From NCBI GenBank assembly GCA_002474325.1, contig DKNL01000060.1:1-6605 (forward strand): a stretch of 6,605 nt of DNA. Direction: 5' to 3'. The stretch is from Opitutales bacterium UBA7389 (GTDB taxonomy: Bacteria > Verrucomicrobiota > Verrucomicrobiia > Opitutales > Opitutaceae). The stretch's first letter is position 1, and every line of letters starts with the position of its first letter. This document shows, piece by piece, positions 5,677 to 6,605 of this stretch. A program made the translations under genes and the position numbers. Under the pieces are notes generated by a model. That model worked only from the letters and a program-made list of their open reading frames with translations, ran no database searches and was not told the DNA's origin.

Positions 5677-5733
5677 ACAGCGTATGGAAAACCTGCATGA
5701 TCTGCATACCGTTGACACCCTAACGTTTAAATT

Positions 5734-6605
5734 ATGCCTACCTCGATTCGACTACAGCTTTCGGTAATGATGTTTCTCCAGTTTTTCATCTGGGGAGCCT
5801 GGTTCGTAACTCTGGGAACGTACCTCAATGGAATGGCCTTCGATGGTGTTCAAATTGGCGCGGCCTATAGCACGATGCCTTGGGGAGCTTTGATTGCCCC
5901 GTTCTTCGTAGGGATGGTCGCGGACCGGTTTTTCAATTCCGAGCGTGTTCTTGCGGTGTGCCATTTGGTGGGTGGAGCGATACTCTTCATGAGCGCCTCG
6001 GTAACGGATGCTGCTGGCCTGTTCTGGATACTGTTCGCTTATGCTCTGTGCTACAATCCAACACTGGCCCTGGTGAACTCGATTTCCTTCGCCCAGATGG
6101 AGGACACGGCGAAGCAGTTTCCTGGTATTCGAGTGCTAGGGACGATCGGCTGGATCGCGGCCGGGTTTTTTGTGGGAATGTTCGGGATCGAAGACACTTC
6201 AGTACCCATGAAGATCGCCGCTGCAGCATCAGGATTGCTAGGCATTTATGCCTTTTTCTTGCCAAAGACTCCCCCGAAATCAGTCGGAGAGAAGGCCACT
6301 ATTCGCGATATTCTGAACTTGGAGGCCCTTAGCTTGATGAAGGATCGCTCTTTCCTCGTATTCGTTCTAGGCTCGCTTTTGATCTGCATACCGCTGGCTT
6401 TCTACTACAACTTCACGAACCTCTTTCTAAACGAGGTGGATATGCCCAATCCCGTTCGAAGCATGACTTTCGGCCAGATGTCGGAAATCCTTTTCATGTT
6501 GGTGATGCCCTTCTTCCTAGTGCGTTTGGGAGTGAAGAAGATGCTTCTATTCGGCATGATCGCCTGGGCTCTGAGGTACGTTTTGTTCGCTAAAGGTGAC
6601 GCGGA
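5734..6605 (+). CDS. NupG/XapB-type nucleoside:H+ symporter (MFS), 3' end outside window
   Basis: The frame is open from the ATG to the window edge (290 codons visible; E. coli NupG has 418, so roughly 70% is present). The inner-membrane protein imports nucleosides with protons and belongs to the MFS nucleoside:H+ symporter family. It aligns by eye with NupG throughout: FLQFFIWGAWFVTLGTYL (14-31) in TM1, IGAAYSTM (41-48), the TM2-TM3 loop GMVADRF (60-66), VCHLVGG (75-81), NPTLALVNSISF (108-119) in TM4, IRVLGTIGW (132-140) opening TM5, LPKTP (176-180) after TM6, and QMSEILF (248-254) with LRYVLFAKGD (280-289) in the C-terminal half. About nine transmembrane segments are visible, with the cytoplasmic loop between TM6 and TM7 near 178-205. 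No Shine-Dalgarno precedes the start; Met12 or Met13 are alternatives but the 5734 start fits the NupG N-terminus. Substrate range (purine, pyrimidine, or another solute in this lineage) is not determined by sequence alone. Confidence 0.9.
   Translation, partial: MPTSIRLQLSVMMFLQFFIWGAWFVTLGTYLNGMAFDGVQIGAAYSTMPWGALIAPFFVGMVADRFFNSERVLAVCHLVGGAILFMSASVTDAAGLFWILFAYALCYNPTLALVNSISFAQMEDTAKQFPGIRVLGTIGWIAAGFFVGMFGIEDTSVPMKIAAAASGLLGIYAFFLPKTPPKSVGEKATIRDILNLEALSLMKDRSFLVFVLGSLLICIPLAFYYNFTNLFLNEVDMPNPVRSMTFGQMSEILFMLVMPFFLVRLGVKKMLLFGMIAWALRYVLFAKGDA

Noticed and set aside
5880..6332. 150-codon frame inside the permease region
   Set aside because: It is a shadow of the NupG-type gene in another frame; the true frame from 5734 matches NupG along its whole visible length.
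1..6605. Mobile elements, CRISPR arrays, tRNA/rRNA genes, defence or biosynthetic cluster
   Set aside because: I saw no transposase or integrase, no regularly spaced repeats, no tRNA-like T-loop signature and no cluster-type genes; the content looks like ordinary chromosomal metabolism.

Overview
The window carries six genes in one direction (+ strand), none complete enough with its neighbours to form an obvious single-purpose operon, plus one open frame running in from the left edge. Base composition is moderate (roughly half G+C by eye), and most starts lack a Shine-Dalgarno sequence. That trait, together with an exported two-domain NIPSNAP protein, a LarA-family protein and a NupG-type permease, fits a Verrucomicrobiota/Planctomycetota-type bacterium, perhaps a marine Opitutae relative. 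This is an inference from gene content; no marker gene is present to fix the taxonomy.

Layout. At 3-92 an open frame ends in a TGA that overlaps the next ATG. At 89-535 is an exported cytochrome b562-family protein with both haem-ligand positions kept, closed by a clear intrinsic terminator at 570-596. At 636-1898 is a LarA-family (nickel-pincer nucleotide) racemase/epimerase with the full set of cofactor and catalytic residues. At 1987-2751 is a secreted protein made of two NIPSNAP domains. From about 2834 to 3970 is a THUMP-type RNA guanine-N2 methyltransferase (RlmL N-domain/YpsC/TrmN type) whose conserved N-terminus extends upstream of its only ATG/GTG/TTG start. A 264-base leader (3971-4234) has several inverted repeats and a small ORF with the only strong Shine-Dalgarno in the window. 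It precedes metY (4235-5518), O-acetylhomoserine sulfhydrylase. After a 215-base gap with a perfect dyad and a promoter-like pair, a NupG/XapB-type nucleoside:H+ symporter begins at 5734 and runs off the right edge.

Functional picture. The genes look like core or house-keeping metabolism: periplasmic electron/haem protein, hydroxy-acid racemisation, RNA modification, sulfur assimilation into homocysteine, and nucleoside uptake. I see no mobile element, CRISPR array, defence island, tRNA or rRNA. No convincing new multi-gene system is present. The parts most worth a second look are the structured leader in front of metY, the unusual start and altered NPPY motif of the methyltransferase, and the orphan LarA homologue.
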